Positions 9,500 through 18,057 of a DNA stretch of 64,000 nt are shown one piece after another (position 1 is the first letter of the stretch; each line of letters opens with the position of its first letter). This stretch comes from an uncultured Chryseobacterium sp. (lineage in GTDB: Bacteria > Bacteroidota > Bacteroidia > Flavobacteriales > Weeksellaceae): assembly GCA_913775525.1 (NCBI GenBank), contig CAJYLH010000012.1:106462-170461 (forward strand), read 5' to 3'. Below the pieces are notes generated by a model that was not told where the DNA came from, did not search any database, and saw only the letters and a list, made by a program, of their open reading frames with translations. The position numbers were made by a program, and so were the translations under genes.

Positions 9500-10345
9500 A
9501 TGTCTGTCCTGGAAAAATTCGGCGTTGAGATTTTTACGCAACATAATATCTTCGAGCGCATTGCGGTTGATAAACCTTTCCGTCCCGATAATCCGGCCTT
9601 TATCTTTATTAAGACCGGAACCATCAAAATGAAGCAGCATTTCAGGGACCTGGAGCTTTCTGCCAATATGTTCATGGTAACCGACCCGGAGACTGTGTAT
9701 GAAATGATCTCTGTCAGCGATGATTTCCAGTCCAGGATGGTATCGTACAAGCGTGAATTTATTTCAGCATTGTCACTCAAATTCAACAGGCTGATTACTT
9801 ACCGGTATTTCAGGCAGCAGATGAATATCGGTGTTCCGTTTCAGGCTGATGAAATGGAAGTGGTGTGGAAGAGCGTCAATTTTCTGAAATATATCCTCGA
9901 CTCTGAAACGGAAATGACCTACAAAAAGGAGATTGTGGAACATCTGTTTTCTGTGTTCTGCTATCAGATGGCCGGAATCATCTCAAAAGAAGACAGCAAT
10001 GCGATGAACCAGATGTCCAGGCAGGAGGAAATTGTCTTTATCTTCCTGAACGACCTGGCCAAACACCATCATACGGAGCGTAGTGTGGAGTTCTATTCGG
10101 AGCGGCAGTCAATTACAACCAGACATCTTTCGGCAGTGGTCAAAGAAGTGACGGGAAAGTCTGCCAGCCAGGTGATTGCGCTGGTCGTTCTCAATGAGGC
10201 TAAAGTCTTGTTAAACTCCTCCAAAAAGCCGGTTTCGGAAATTTCTTCCATTCTGGGATTCAGCGATCCTTATTCGTTTTCCCATTTTTTCAAAAAACAT
10301 TTAGGCGAAAGTCCGTCACAGTACAGGAATCAGTTCGAAAGCTGA
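9500..10345 (+). CDS. AraC family transcriptional regulator
   Basis: Regulator of 281 residues. The N-terminal half is a cupin-like sensing domain (FIFIKTGTIKMKQHFRDLEL). The C-terminal about 100 residues form the two-helix-turn-helix AraC domain, with VVKEVTGKSASQVIALVVLNEAKVLL in parts and SEISSILGFSDPYSFSHFFKKHLGESPSQYR. A TACATTTG box at 9488-9495 lies only five bases before the ATG, so the transcript may be nearly leaderless or start slightly downstream. The gene reads towards the TolC-HlyD-MFS operon 90 bases away and is probably its regulator, a common arrangement for drug-efflux operons. Confidence 0.9.
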   Translation: MSVLEKFGVEIFTQHNIFERIAVDKPFRPDNPAFIFIKTGTIKMKQHFRDLELSANMFMVTDPETVYEMISVSDDFQSRMVSYKREFISALSLKFNRLITYRYFRQQMNIGVPFQADEMEVVWKSVNFLKYILDSETEMTYKKEIVEHLFSVFCYQMAGIISKEDSNAMNQMSRQEEIVFIFLNDLAKHHHTERSVEFYSERQSITTRHLSAVVKEVTGKSASQVIALVVLNEAKVLLNSSKKPVSEISSILGFSDPYSFSHFFKKHLGESPSQYRNQFES

Positions 10346-10374
10346 AATCTTACATTTGAACATCTTTTTCCAAA

Positions 10375-10414
10375 TTTCAAACATTTGTTTGACTTTCTCC
10401 ATGTCCTAACTTTG
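10375..10414 (+). promoter_or_regulatory. Efflux operon promoter with overlapping inverted repeat
   Basis: TTG at 10385-10387, a 19-base spacer and TAACTTTG at 10407-10414 match the Bacteroidota promoter exactly. The -33 element is embedded in TCAAAC-ATTT-GTTTGA (10378-10393). ACATTTG also occurs at 10352-10358, giving two copies of a candidate binding site for the upstream AraC regulator. Confidence 0.7.
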
Positions 10415-10434
10415 CACTCGTAAAACAAGGTACA

Positions 10435-11745
10435 ATGGTAAAGAATATAAAAACAGCACTGTCTATGATGGCAGCGGTCTTTCCTGCGCTGTTTTTTTCA
10501 CAGGAAATCAGGCAGATGACCGCAGAAGAGGTAGCGCAGCTCGCGGTGCAGAACCATCAGCAACTGAAAGTCTCAGCACAGAACATTAATATTGCCCGGC
10601 AGAATACCGAAGTGGTAAAACTTCAGAAACTGCCTACGATTACTGCATCCACAAGCCAGTTCTATCTGGGTAATGCGGTAGCTATCGATAAGGATTTTTC
10701 CAATACAACCACCATACAGATGCCGCATTACGGCAGTTCCTATGCCGTTCAGGCTACCCAGCTGATCTTCAAAGGAGGTCTAGTCAACAAATCCATTGAG
10801 CTGGCCGGACTGCGTGAACAGCTTTCTGAGCTGGATCTTGAGAAGAACAAGCAGGACGTGAAGTTCCTCGTCATTTCCAATTATCTGGATGTGTATAAAA
10901 TCGTCAACCAGCAGGAAGTTTTCCGGAATAACAAAAAACTTGCGCAGGAGCGGCTGAAAAACGTTCAAAAGTTTTATCAGCAGGGAATGGTGACCCGGAA
11001 TGAAGTAATCCGTGGAGAGTTGGCGATTAAAAACCTCGACCAGGGAATGCTGACGCTGGTGAATAACCGTAAAATCCTGAATTACAATCTTAGTATCGCT
11101 TTAGGCCTTCCGGAAGATACTCAGATTGTTCCCGTAGAAAATCTGGAAAATAAAGAAGCCGGAATCGGAATGGATTATTACATGACCCTTGCGCATGACA
11201 GCAATCCGGTTATGAAATCCGCGAAAACCAATATTGAGGTGGCGGATAAGAATATCGACATCATTAAAACAGACAAGATGCCGACGATAGCAGGATTTGG
11301 GGGCTATTCGCTCCAAAAACCCATCACTACAAGAAATCCGGTCCTGGATATGTATTCCGGAGGATGGCAGACCGGAGTTTCACTGACGTATAATATTGAC
11401 AATCTTTATAAAACCAAAGAGAGGGTGAAACTTGGGGAACTTCAGAAGAACCAGGCCTATGATGCCATGACACTCACGCAGCAGAATATCGATATGGCCG
11501 TAAATGCAGCGTATGTGAAATACCAGGAATCCATCCAGCAGGCAGACATCCTGAATGAGGCTAAAAAACTGGCGGAAGAGAACTATAAGATTACGGAAGC
11601 CAAGTACCTGAACCAACTTGCCGTGCAGGCCGAAATGATTGATGCGCAGAACCAGAAGCTCCAGTCTGAACTGGATTTTGCCAATGCGGAAATCAATGTC
11701 CTGTACCAATACTACAATCTTCTGAAAACAACCGGAACCCTTTAA
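10435..11745 (+). CDS. TolC family outer membrane efflux protein
   Basis: Outer membrane factor of 436 residues with a signal peptide ending FFSQ. The mature chain has the duplicated OEP pattern of TolC: long helical hairpins (MTAEEVAQLAVQNHQQLKV early, ITEAKYLNQLAVQAEMIDAQ late) around strands with GGYS and GVSLTYN. It would form the trimeric channel of a type I or tripartite exporter. The membrane fusion protein follows after 17 bases and the MFS pump after that, so all three belong to one efflux system. The substrate is unknown. Confidence 0.92.
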   Translation: MVKNIKTALSMMAAVFPALFFSQEIRQMTAEEVAQLAVQNHQQLKVSAQNINIARQNTEVVKLQKLPTITASTSQFYLGNAVAIDKDFSNTTTIQMPHYGSSYAVQATQLIFKGGLVNKSIELAGLREQLSELDLEKNKQDVKFLVISNYLDVYKIVNQQEVFRNNKKLAQERLKNVQKFYQQGMVTRNEVIRGELAIKNLDQGMLTLVNNRKILNYNLSIALGLPEDTQIVPVENLENKEAGIGMDYYMTLAHDSNPVMKSAKTNIEVADKNIDIIKTDKMPTIAGFGGYSLQKPITTRNPVLDMYSGGWQTGVSLTYNIDNLYKTKERVKLGELQKNQAYDAMTLTQQNIDMAVNAAYVKYQESIQQADILNEAKKLAEENYKITEAKYLNQLAVQAEMIDAQNQKLQSELDFANAEINVLYQYYNLLKTTGTL

Positions 11746-11762
11746 TAACAGTACTGAAAACA

Positions 11763-12887
11763 ATGGAAAACAAGGAACATACAACCACCACAGCTCAGCC
11801 GGCTCCTGCTTCATCAGGTGCGGCGGCGAAGAAAAAAGAAACTAAGAAAAATAAGATCAGGGCCATCATTTCAAATATCGTGGTATTCCTGATCATCGGA
11901 TTCGGCCTGTTCTGGCTGGTCCGGGAATATTTCCACGTAGGCGATAAGACCTATACGGAAGCAGCGCAGGTAGAAGAATTCATCAACCCGATCAATACCC
12001 GGGTTTCTGCATACATTAAAGATATTAGATTCATCGAGCATCAGCAGGTGAAGAAGGGCGATACCCTGGTGATCTTAGATGACCGTGAAATCCTGACCCA
12101 GCTTGGACAGGCGGAAGCGGCTTACCAGAATGCCCTGGCACAGCGTACAGCAACCAGCTCATCTGTCAATACCGTTTCCAACAATGTCAATGTAATGGAA
12201 TCCAATATTGCCGGAGCCAAAGCCCGGTTATGGAACGCCGAACAGAATTTAAACCGGTATAAAAACCTGCTGGCCTCCGAGGCGGTCACCAGGCAGCAGT
12301 ATGATCAGGTGAAAACGGAATATGATGCACAGAAAGCAGCTTACGAAACCCTGGTGAACCAGAAACAATCTGCCAATCTCTCCACCACGGAAGTGAAGAG
12401 CAAATTCGGGATTATTGATGCGGAAATCAAAAGGACCAAATCTGCACTGGATATGGCAAAAATAAATTTATCCTATACCGTGATTACCGCTCCTTACGAT
12501 GGCGTCATGGGAAGAAGGACGATCTCCGAAGGCCAGCTGATCCAGCCCGGACAGCAGGTAGCCACCATCGTACTGAACGGACAGAAATGGGTCACCGCCA
12601 ATTTCCTGGAAAGCCAGATGCCGGATGTGAAAATCGGGGAGAAGATGATGATGACGGCCGATGCTTTGGGAGGGAAATCATTTGAAGGAGTGGTAACAGC
12701 CATTTCAGCCGCTACCGGATCACGGTATTCCAGCGTACCGACGGATAATTCCACCGGAAACTTTATCAAAGTGCAGCAGCGGATCCCGGTACGGATCGAA
12801 TTTACTTCCGCCAATAAAAAAGAAGATATTGCGAGGCTGAGCGCAGGGATGAATATGAATGTGAAAATTAATGCAGGCGAGAAATGA
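11763..12887 (+). CDS. HlyD/EmrA family membrane fusion protein
   Basis: Periplasmic adaptor of 374 residues. It has a basic, Lys-rich cytoplasmic N-terminus with a Thr/Ala/Pro-rich start, one membrane helix (residues about 38-57, IVVFLIIGFGLFWLV), a split lipoyl/barrel-sandwich domain (VSAYIKDIRFIEHQQVKKGD and VITAPYDGVMGRRTISEGQ) around a long coiled-coil hairpin, and a C-terminal beta-barrel with NFLESQMPDVKIGEK. The arrangement is that of EmrA, which couples an MFS pump to TolC. It is cotranscribed with the TolC gene upstream; the pump gene lies 308 bases downstream beyond a repeat-filled gap. Confidence 0.92.
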   Translation: MENKEHTTTTAQPAPASSGAAAKKKETKKNKIRAIISNIVVFLIIGFGLFWLVREYFHVGDKTYTEAAQVEEFINPINTRVSAYIKDIRFIEHQQVKKGDTLVILDDREILTQLGQAEAAYQNALAQRTATSSSVNTVSNNVNVMESNIAGAKARLWNAEQNLNRYKNLLASEAVTRQQYDQVKTEYDAQKAAYETLVNQKQSANLSTTEVKSKFGIIDAEIKRTKSALDMAKINLSYTVITAPYDGVMGRRTISEGQLIQPGQQVATIVLNGQKWVTANFLESQMPDVKIGEKMMMTADALGGKSFEGVVTAISAATGSRYSSVPTDNSTGNFIKVQQRIPVRIEFTSANKKEDIARLSAGMNMNVKINAGEK

Positions 12888-12892
12888 TTTTG

Positions 12893-13187
12893 AGATATAA
12901 GATATCAGATGTCAGATATCAGATTTCAGACTCCATATAAGTGATATGAATCTCATAGGTAAAAATAAATCTGATGGTCTGAAATAAGTCTGTAAAAACA
13001 GGCCGAAATTGGGGATATGAACATCTGATATCTGGTGTCTGGTCTCTGAAATCTAACATCTAACATCAAATTGATTAGAAAAAATGAAAAACCACCAGTT
13101 AATAAAAAACAGAATTTTTAAAATGCTACCGTCTGATATCTGATATCTGATGTCTGGTATCTGATATCTAAAATCTTACTTCTAACA
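12893..13187. repeat. TATCTGA-type dispersed repeats, inverted arrangement
   Basis: The 308-base gap between the HlyD and MFS genes holds three clusters of a short repeat with the core TATCTGA. The cluster near 12893-12925 is in reverse orientation (AGATATCAGATGTCAGATAT). Those near 13018-13064 and 13130-13187 are forward (TCTGATATCTGATATCTGAT). The opposed clusters could fold the transcript into a long hairpin. Apart from these I see no gene or terminator in the gap. Confidence 0.75.
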
Positions 13188-13195
13188 ACCAAACA

Positions 13196-14788
13196 ATGTA
13201 CAACAAAGGACTTTACCACGACTGGGTGCCGAAACCCGTACAGCTCCTGCTGATGGTCTTGCTGCTTGCCGTAGTAATGCCGATCGGAGGGGTATATACC
13301 GGGAACATCAGTTACCTGGTCAGCGGAACCGGTTCCATGACCGAATATTTTATGTGGGCCAATTACGCTTCCACCATCGGGATGGGAGCCTGTATGCCAA
13401 TCGTGCTCAGGATGAAAATGCGGTTTAAGGTACGGGATAAAATGACTGTGCTCCTGGTTCTGCTGGGACTGCTAAGCTACATCAATTCCACGACCTATGA
13501 GCCCATGATTTTTGTATTCAGCTCATTAATCATCGGATTCCTGAAAATGATGGTTACCATAGAGCTTTTTCTTCCGTTGATGGCTATGATCGGCAACCGG
13601 GGAATGTTTTATGGTGCGTTTTATACGTTTGTGCTGGTGCTCAACCAGGTGTCAGCGTATTATGCCGTAGATATTTCCATCCGGTACAACTGGCAGCAGT
13701 TCTATGTGATCGTTGCGGTAGGATGTTTTGCGCTGGCTTTACTGCACTGGGTTTTTATGCATGATAAGTATTTTGCCCTGAAAGTGCCGCTGCATTACAT
13801 CGACTGGCTCAGCATCCTGCTTTTCGTTTCCACATTTATGTTTTCGGCTTACGTGTTCTCCTTCGGAAAACAGCAGGATTGGCTTCATTCCAATAAAATT
13901 GTGGATGCAGGTATCGCAGCTTTCGTAAGTTTTTCCTTATTGGTGATCCGGCAGCTGACGCTGAAACGGCCGTATTTATCGTTCAAGATATTTTCAAAAA
14001 ACAATGTGCTGCACGGCCTGTTCATGCTATTCTGGCTCGGGATGTTCCTGGGTACGACTTCCATTCAGAATACCTTCGCGGTAGGTGTCCTGGGATATGA
14101 CCAGCTGACCAATGCACGCCTCAATCTACTGATGATTCCGGGACTGATACTCGCCGGTATAACGGCCATATTCTGGTTCAAAAGAGAAATTCCCTTGAAA
14201 ATGTTCATCTTTTCAGGCTTTTCGGCCATGATGGGGTACGCCATCATCATGTATTTTTCCATGGTGCTGGAATTTAATTATGATTACTGGTACCTGCCGA
14301 TGTTCCTGAAAGGCTATGGAATGTGTTCATTGTTCATTTCCGTATGGTTTTACACCCTGGACAAGCTTGAAATGGATGATATGCTGGCTGCGATCGGGCT
14401 GGTCCTGGTCTGGAGGACGTTTCTGGCAGTCGGGATCTTCTCGGCGCTGTATTCATGGTTTCAGTACCGGTTCCAGGTCATTGCTGTCGGAGACCTGGCT
14501 GTATATCTGGATGGTATGACGCTTACACCTCAGAATGTCGCAGGAAATATGAAAACGATCCAGCTCAATGCGATCCTCATTGCAGGTAAAAAACTGTTCG
14601 GATACATTATCCTCGCCGGCTGCGGAGTGCTGCTGTACGTATTCACCCATCATTTCGGCCGTGAACGGTTTGAATATGTGCGTTTCATCAGGGTTCTGAC
14701 CGGAAAATCAGTGATAGCCAGGAGAAGGCTGCGCGAAAGGAAAAAATTAATCGAAGAAATAAAAGACGCCGCAGGTCCTGCCGTCTGA
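13196..14788 (+). CDS. MFS efflux pump, DHA2/EmrB-like
   Basis: Polytopic inner membrane protein of 530 residues with about 14 hydrophobic segments, the size and layout of the DHA2 drug:H+ antiporter family. It starts with a short cytoplasmic segment (LYHDWVPKPVQ), then a first helix with LLAVVMPIGG. The C-terminus is basic and cytoplasmic. With the TolC and EmrA-like proteins it should form a tripartite pump moving a drug or lipophilic compound across both membranes. The classic EmrB motifs are only loosely kept, so the substrate and exact subfamily are uncertain. Confidence 0.85.
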   Translation: MYNKGLYHDWVPKPVQLLLMVLLLAVVMPIGGVYTGNISYLVSGTGSMTEYFMWANYASTIGMGACMPIVLRMKMRFKVRDKMTVLLVLLGLLSYINSTTYEPMIFVFSSLIIGFLKMMVTIELFLPLMAMIGNRGMFYGAFYTFVLVLNQVSAYYAVDISIRYNWQQFYVIVAVGCFALALLHWVFMHDKYFALKVPLHYIDWLSILLFVSTFMFSAYVFSFGKQQDWLHSNKIVDAGIAAFVSFSLLVIRQLTLKRPYLSFKIFSKNNVLHGLFMLFWLGMFLGTTSIQNTFAVGVLGYDQLTNARLNLLMIPGLILAGITAIFWFKREIPLKMFIFSGFSAMMGYAIIMYFSMVLEFNYDYWYLPMFLKGYGMCSLFISVWFYTLDKLEMDDMLAAIGLVLVWRTFLAVGIFSALYSWFQYRFQVIAVGDLAVYLDGMTLTPQNVAGNMKTIQLNAILIAGKKLFGYIILAGCGVLLYVFTHHFGRERFEYVRFIRVLTGKSVIARRRLRERKKLIEEIKDAAGPAV

Positions 14789-14810
14789 AGAAACCTTGTT
14801 TTCACCAGTG

Positions 14811-14841
14811 AAGCCCTGTTCTTATTGTAAGAGCGGGGCTT
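14811..14841 (+). terminator. Hairpin downstream of the efflux operon
   Basis: A 13-pair stem (14811-14823 with 14829-14841, two G-T wobbles) and a five-base loop begin 23 bases after the MFS stop codon. The T-run is short. It is a likely terminator, though it runs directly into the REP-like element. Confidence 0.6.
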
Positions 14842-14863
14842 TGCGTCTAATGCTAATGCGTAT

Positions 14864-14955
14864 TGGCAGGAGCTTTTTCCCGCTATCCGCTCATACTCCT
14901 CGCGCCATTGCCTGCCCCGCGCCTGCTGTGGGGTAACCGCTCCTATCGGGGCTAG
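14864..14955. repeat. REP-like palindromic intergenic element
   Basis: A GC-rich sequence unlike its AT-rich surroundings, with nested inverted repeats: AGGAGC (14868-14873) with GCTCCT (14939-14944), and CCCCGC (14915-14920) with GTGGGG (14928-14933). It includes TTTTTCCCGCTATCCGCTC and ends TATCGGGGCTAGG. From memory, closely similar sequences recur between genes in Chryseobacterium and Flavobacterium genomes. It has no open frame. The rest of the 306-base gap holds two hairpins, at about 14996-15026 and 15048-15066. Confidence 0.6.
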
Positions 14956-15047
14956 GCTGAAGTGTTCTGTCTGAATTTTTTGCCAGAAAATGATAAACCT
15001 TATGGCTTTTTAAAACCTATAAGGTTTGATAACAGTCAAAAAAATAT

Positions 15048-15066
15048 CCCCTGAACTAGTCAGGGG
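15048..15066 (-). terminator. Terminator of the vWA-MoxR operon
   Basis: CCCCTGA/TCAGGGG stem with a five-base loop. On the minus strand it is followed by a run of T residues (the A-run at 15038-15044), 29 bases after the MoxR-like stop codon. Confidence 0.75.
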
Positions 15067-15094
15067 ACAGGATTTATAAGTTAAGTCCAAAATT

Positions 15095-16570
15095 TTAATT
15101 CCTGTAATACGGGTTGATTTCCGCAGAATCAAAAGTAAAGGCATTGCTGTTTTCAGATTTATCCAGCTTTTTGCTGATCGTCAGTGCCCATAAAACAAGC
15201 TCTTTGCAGAAGTTCTGGTCTTCCGGGCTCAGTCCTGATGCATTTTCTTCCACTACGGTTGATAACGGGGCGATGCTGTCCAGCTTGCGGTAAAACTCTT
15301 CATCGGTATCATTATAATGAAGTTCCAGCTGGTTTTTATTGAACCATTTGATCAGATCTGTATACGGGGTTTTGATGCTTTCTTTCTCCAGCTTGGAAAT
15401 GCGTGGGAACAGGGTTTCAAACTGAGTCATCACAGCTTTGTCAATCAGGATTTTGGCCACGTAATCGGCACCTTCCTGTTCACCTTCGTAGACCAGTTCT
15501 ATTTTTCCGGTTATAGAAGGGATGATCGATAAAAAGTCAAGCAGGCGGACGGTTGTTCTTTCAGCTCCGGATTCAATCAGTCTTAGCCTGGCTGCAGCCA
15601 TCAGGTTTTCCATGGCACTGATGCTGAGACGGGCACTTACACCGCTTTTCGCATCCACATATTCGCTGTCTCGTGCGGCAAAGGATACTTCTTCCAGAAG
15701 ATCTTTTGCCAGATCCGGAATGTGGATTTTAGACTGTTCCTCGGCAGGAACCTGCGCTTCCTGTTCGGTAATCTGTCGCGCCAGCGCAATCGTCTGCGGG
15801 TAATGGGTGAAAATCTGGGAACCGATCCGGTCTTTCAACGGGGTAACGATGCTGCCCCGGTTGGTATAATCTTCCGGATTGGCTGTAAACACAAACTGGA
15901 TGTCCAGGGGCATCCTCAACTGGAATCCGCGGATCTGGATGTCGCCTTCCTGCAGGATATTAAACAGGGAAACCTGGATCCTGGCCTGTAAATCCGGCAA
16001 TTCATTCAGCACGAAGATGCAGCGGTTGGCGCGTGGGATCATTCCATAATGCAGTACGCGTTCATCGGAATACGGAAGCTTTAATGTAGCTGCTTTGATC
16101 GGATCGATATCTCCAATAAGGTCGGCAACGTTTACATCCGGCGTGGCCAGCTTTTCAAAGAAACGTTCTGAGCGGTGTACCCATGAAATCGGGGTATCGT
16201 CACCCATTTCAGCAATCAGATCTCTGGCATATTTCGAGATTGGCTGGAACGGGCTGTCGTTGATCTCAGAACCTTGTACAATCGGCATGTACTCATCGAG
16301 AAGGCTTACCATGCTTCTGGCAATCCTGGTTTTGGCCTGTCCGCGCAATCCGAGCAGGTTAATATGATGGCCGGCAAGCAGGGCTTTCTTCAGTTGCGGA
16401 ACTACCGTATCTTCGTAGCCCCAAAGCCCTTCGAATACCGGTTCCTTCGCCCTGATCTTGGCAACCAGGTTCGTCTGGATTTCTTCATTAATGGTTTTGT
16501 GGGTATATCCTGAGTTTTTTAGTTCTTTAAATGTCGTATCGTTTTTCATTGTATTTTGAGCAGTAATCAT
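15095..16570 (-). CDS. MoxR-like AAA+ ATPase
   Basis: Cytoplasmic ATPase of 491 residues of the MoxR/Mg-chelatase branch. The Walker A motif is GLRGQAKT (residues 74-81). The Walker B region is CIFVLNELPDL (184-194), where the usual Asp-Glu is Asn-Glu. Sensor 1 lies in FVFTANPEDYTNRGSIVTPLKDRIG. The C-terminal helical part is rich in Glu and Lys. Members work with vWA-domain proteins as chaperone-like or metal-insertion machines, and a vWA gene lies immediately upstream in transcription order. An alternative start is Met8. In E. coli a comparable ATPase (YehL) is encoded near the DUF4132 protein YehI; this pairing is inferred from domain content. Confidence 0.85.
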   Translation of the reverse strand: MITAQNTMKNDTTFKELKNSGYTHKTINEEIQTNLVAKIRAKEPVFEGLWGYEDTVVPQLKKALLAGHHINLLGLRGQAKTRIARSMVSLLDEYMPIVQGSEINDSPFQPISKYARDLIAEMGDDTPISWVHRSERFFEKLATPDVNVADLIGDIDPIKAATLKLPYSDERVLHYGMIPRANRCIFVLNELPDLQARIQVSLFNILQEGDIQIRGFQLRMPLDIQFVFTANPEDYTNRGSIVTPLKDRIGSQIFTHYPQTIALARQITEQEAQVPAEEQSKIHIPDLAKDLLEEVSFAARDSEYVDAKSGVSARLSISAMENLMAAARLRLIESGAERTTVRLLDFLSIIPSITGKIELVYEGEQEGADYVAKILIDKAVMTQFETLFPRISKLEKESIKTPYTDLIKWFNKNQLELHYNDTDEEFYRKLDSIAPLSTVVEENASGLSPEDQNFCKELVLWALTISKKLDKSENSNAFTFDSAEINPYYRN

Positions 16571-16640
16571 TTAATAATATAGTCATTGTTAATTATCCTA
16601 AAATTTATTCTGATCTCAGATTCAAACCTAATACTTCAAG

Positions 16641-16745
16641 TCTCATATCTGATATCTCGCAGCTGATATCTGATATCTGAAATCTGAAATCTGGTATCTG
16701 GTATCTGGTATCTGGTATCTGGTATCTGGCACCTGAAATCTATCA
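16641..16745. repeat. TATCTGA-type repeat cluster with five tandem 7-mers
   Basis: The gap between the vWA and MoxR genes is largely made of TATCTGA variants. It includes five exact tandem copies of TATCTGG at 16695-16729, preceded by TGATATCTGATATCTG-type units. Both flanking genes read on the minus strand, so the repeat is probably transcribed between them. No gene is visible in it. Confidence 0.8.
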
Positions 16746-17888
16746 TCATATCCTTCTTTTCCTGTTCTTCTCATAATCCTCAAAAATCATCTGTCCCAGT
16801 CCGGAAAGCCCCGTCAGGAATGCTTTTCCCTGGTTCTGTTCCGTGAAGGCTTCCACAAACTTCCTGAGGTAAGGGTCCTGGGCAATCATAAAGGTGGTGA
16901 TCGGGATTTTCAGTTTCCGGGCCTGTGCAGCTCTGTTGAGGCATTGGGACACGATCATCTGGTCGAGCCCGACGCTGTTCATGTAAAATTCCCCGGTAGG
17001 CAGCTGGATGCAGCTCGGCTTTCCGTCGGTGATCATGAAGATCTGCTTATTGGTATTCCGTTTCCTGCGGAGGATGTCCATGGCCAGTTCCAGTCCGGCC
17101 ACCGTATTGGTATGGTAGGGCCCGACTTTCAGATAGGGAAGGTCTTTGATCTTGATCGGCCAGGCTTCATTTCCGAAAACGATAATGTCGATGGAATCTT
17201 TCGGGTATTTCCGATGAATGAGCTCTACCAGTGCCATGGCCACTTTTTTGGCCGGTGTGATCCGGTCTTCGCCGTATAGAATCATAGAGTGGCTGATGTC
17301 GATCATCAGTACCGTGCTCATCTGTGCTTTATGGCGTGTCTCTTCCACGATGAGGTCATCTTCCGTCAGCTGAAGGTCACCGATGCCGTTGTTCACCTGG
17401 GCATTTTTCAGGCTTTCCGTCATATTCACCAGTGATAGGTCATCACCGTACTGAAACGACCGGTGGTCACCATCCTTTTCATCGCCGACACCTGTTTTGG
17501 AAGTACGGTGGTTTCCGATCCCGCTTTTTTTGAGCTTTCCGAATATCTGGTCCAGTGCGTATTCGCGAAGCGCAGATTCCAGTTTGGGAGTCAGGACATT
17601 CTTTCCTTTTCCCGTTCCGGTATTTCCGTCTTCTTCATCAATTTCTTCCCTGATGTAGCCGCGCTTCTTAAGGTCTTCCTCAAAATCCGCCAGGGTGTAT
17701 TCATCAGTGAAGATGTCATATTCCTGATCCAGCATATCAAGCCACTCGAAGGCCTCCTCGATATCACCGGAAGTATGGGTCAGCAGATCTTTGAATACAT
17801 CAAAAACCCGGTCGAAATTTGATATTTCCTCCGGAACGTGTTTGCTGAAGATGTATCCTTTCTGGAAATTAAATTCTTTATTGGTCAT
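16746..17888 (-). CDS. vWA domain protein partner of the MoxR-like ATPase
   Basis: Soluble protein of 380 residues. The C-terminal half is a von Willebrand A domain with a complete MIDAS start, D197-x-S199-x-S201 (LMIDISHSM), a later Thr in HTNTVAGLELA, and ITDGKPSC carrying the last MIDAS Asp. The N-terminal half is acidic and helical, with a Gly-rich linker around residues 88-98. vWA-MoxR pairs typically act together on client proteins. It is the first gene of a minus-strand unit and is separated from the ATPase by the repeat cluster. The protein lacks a signal peptide or membrane segment, so it should be cytoplasmic. Confidence 0.88.
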   Translation of the reverse strand: MTNKEFNFQKGYIFSKHVPEEISNFDRVFDVFKDLLTHTSGDIEEAFEWLDMLDQEYDIFTDEYTLADFEEDLKKRGYIREEIDEEDGNTGTGKGKNVLTPKLESALREYALDQIFGKLKKSGIGNHRTSKTGVGDEKDGDHRSFQYGDDLSLVNMTESLKNAQVNNGIGDLQLTEDDLIVEETRHKAQMSTVLMIDISHSMILYGEDRITPAKKVAMALVELIHRKYPKDSIDIIVFGNEAWPIKIKDLPYLKVGPYHTNTVAGLELAMDILRRKRNTNKQIFMITDGKPSCIQLPTGEFYMNSVGLDQMIVSQCLNRAAQARKLKIPITTFMIAQDPYLRKFVEAFTEQNQGKAFLTGLSGLGQMIFEDYEKNRKRRI

Positions 17889-18057
17889 TCAATTAATCTT
17901 CTTTTAAACAATACAAGTTAGGGAATATTATGATAAGTTTCAGAGTTTGAAAGATAGAATTTGGTTATGATCGTGATGGCAGTCGGATTATAAAATATAC
18001 AAAGCCATAGCCGCAAAAATTCAATTTGCTATATTTGTATTACGAAATCTCCTGATT

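Noticed and set aside
16641-16745. Possible CRISPR array
   Set aside because: The units are seven bases and tandem or nearly so, with no spacers of uniform length and no cas genes; it is a simple repeat cluster.
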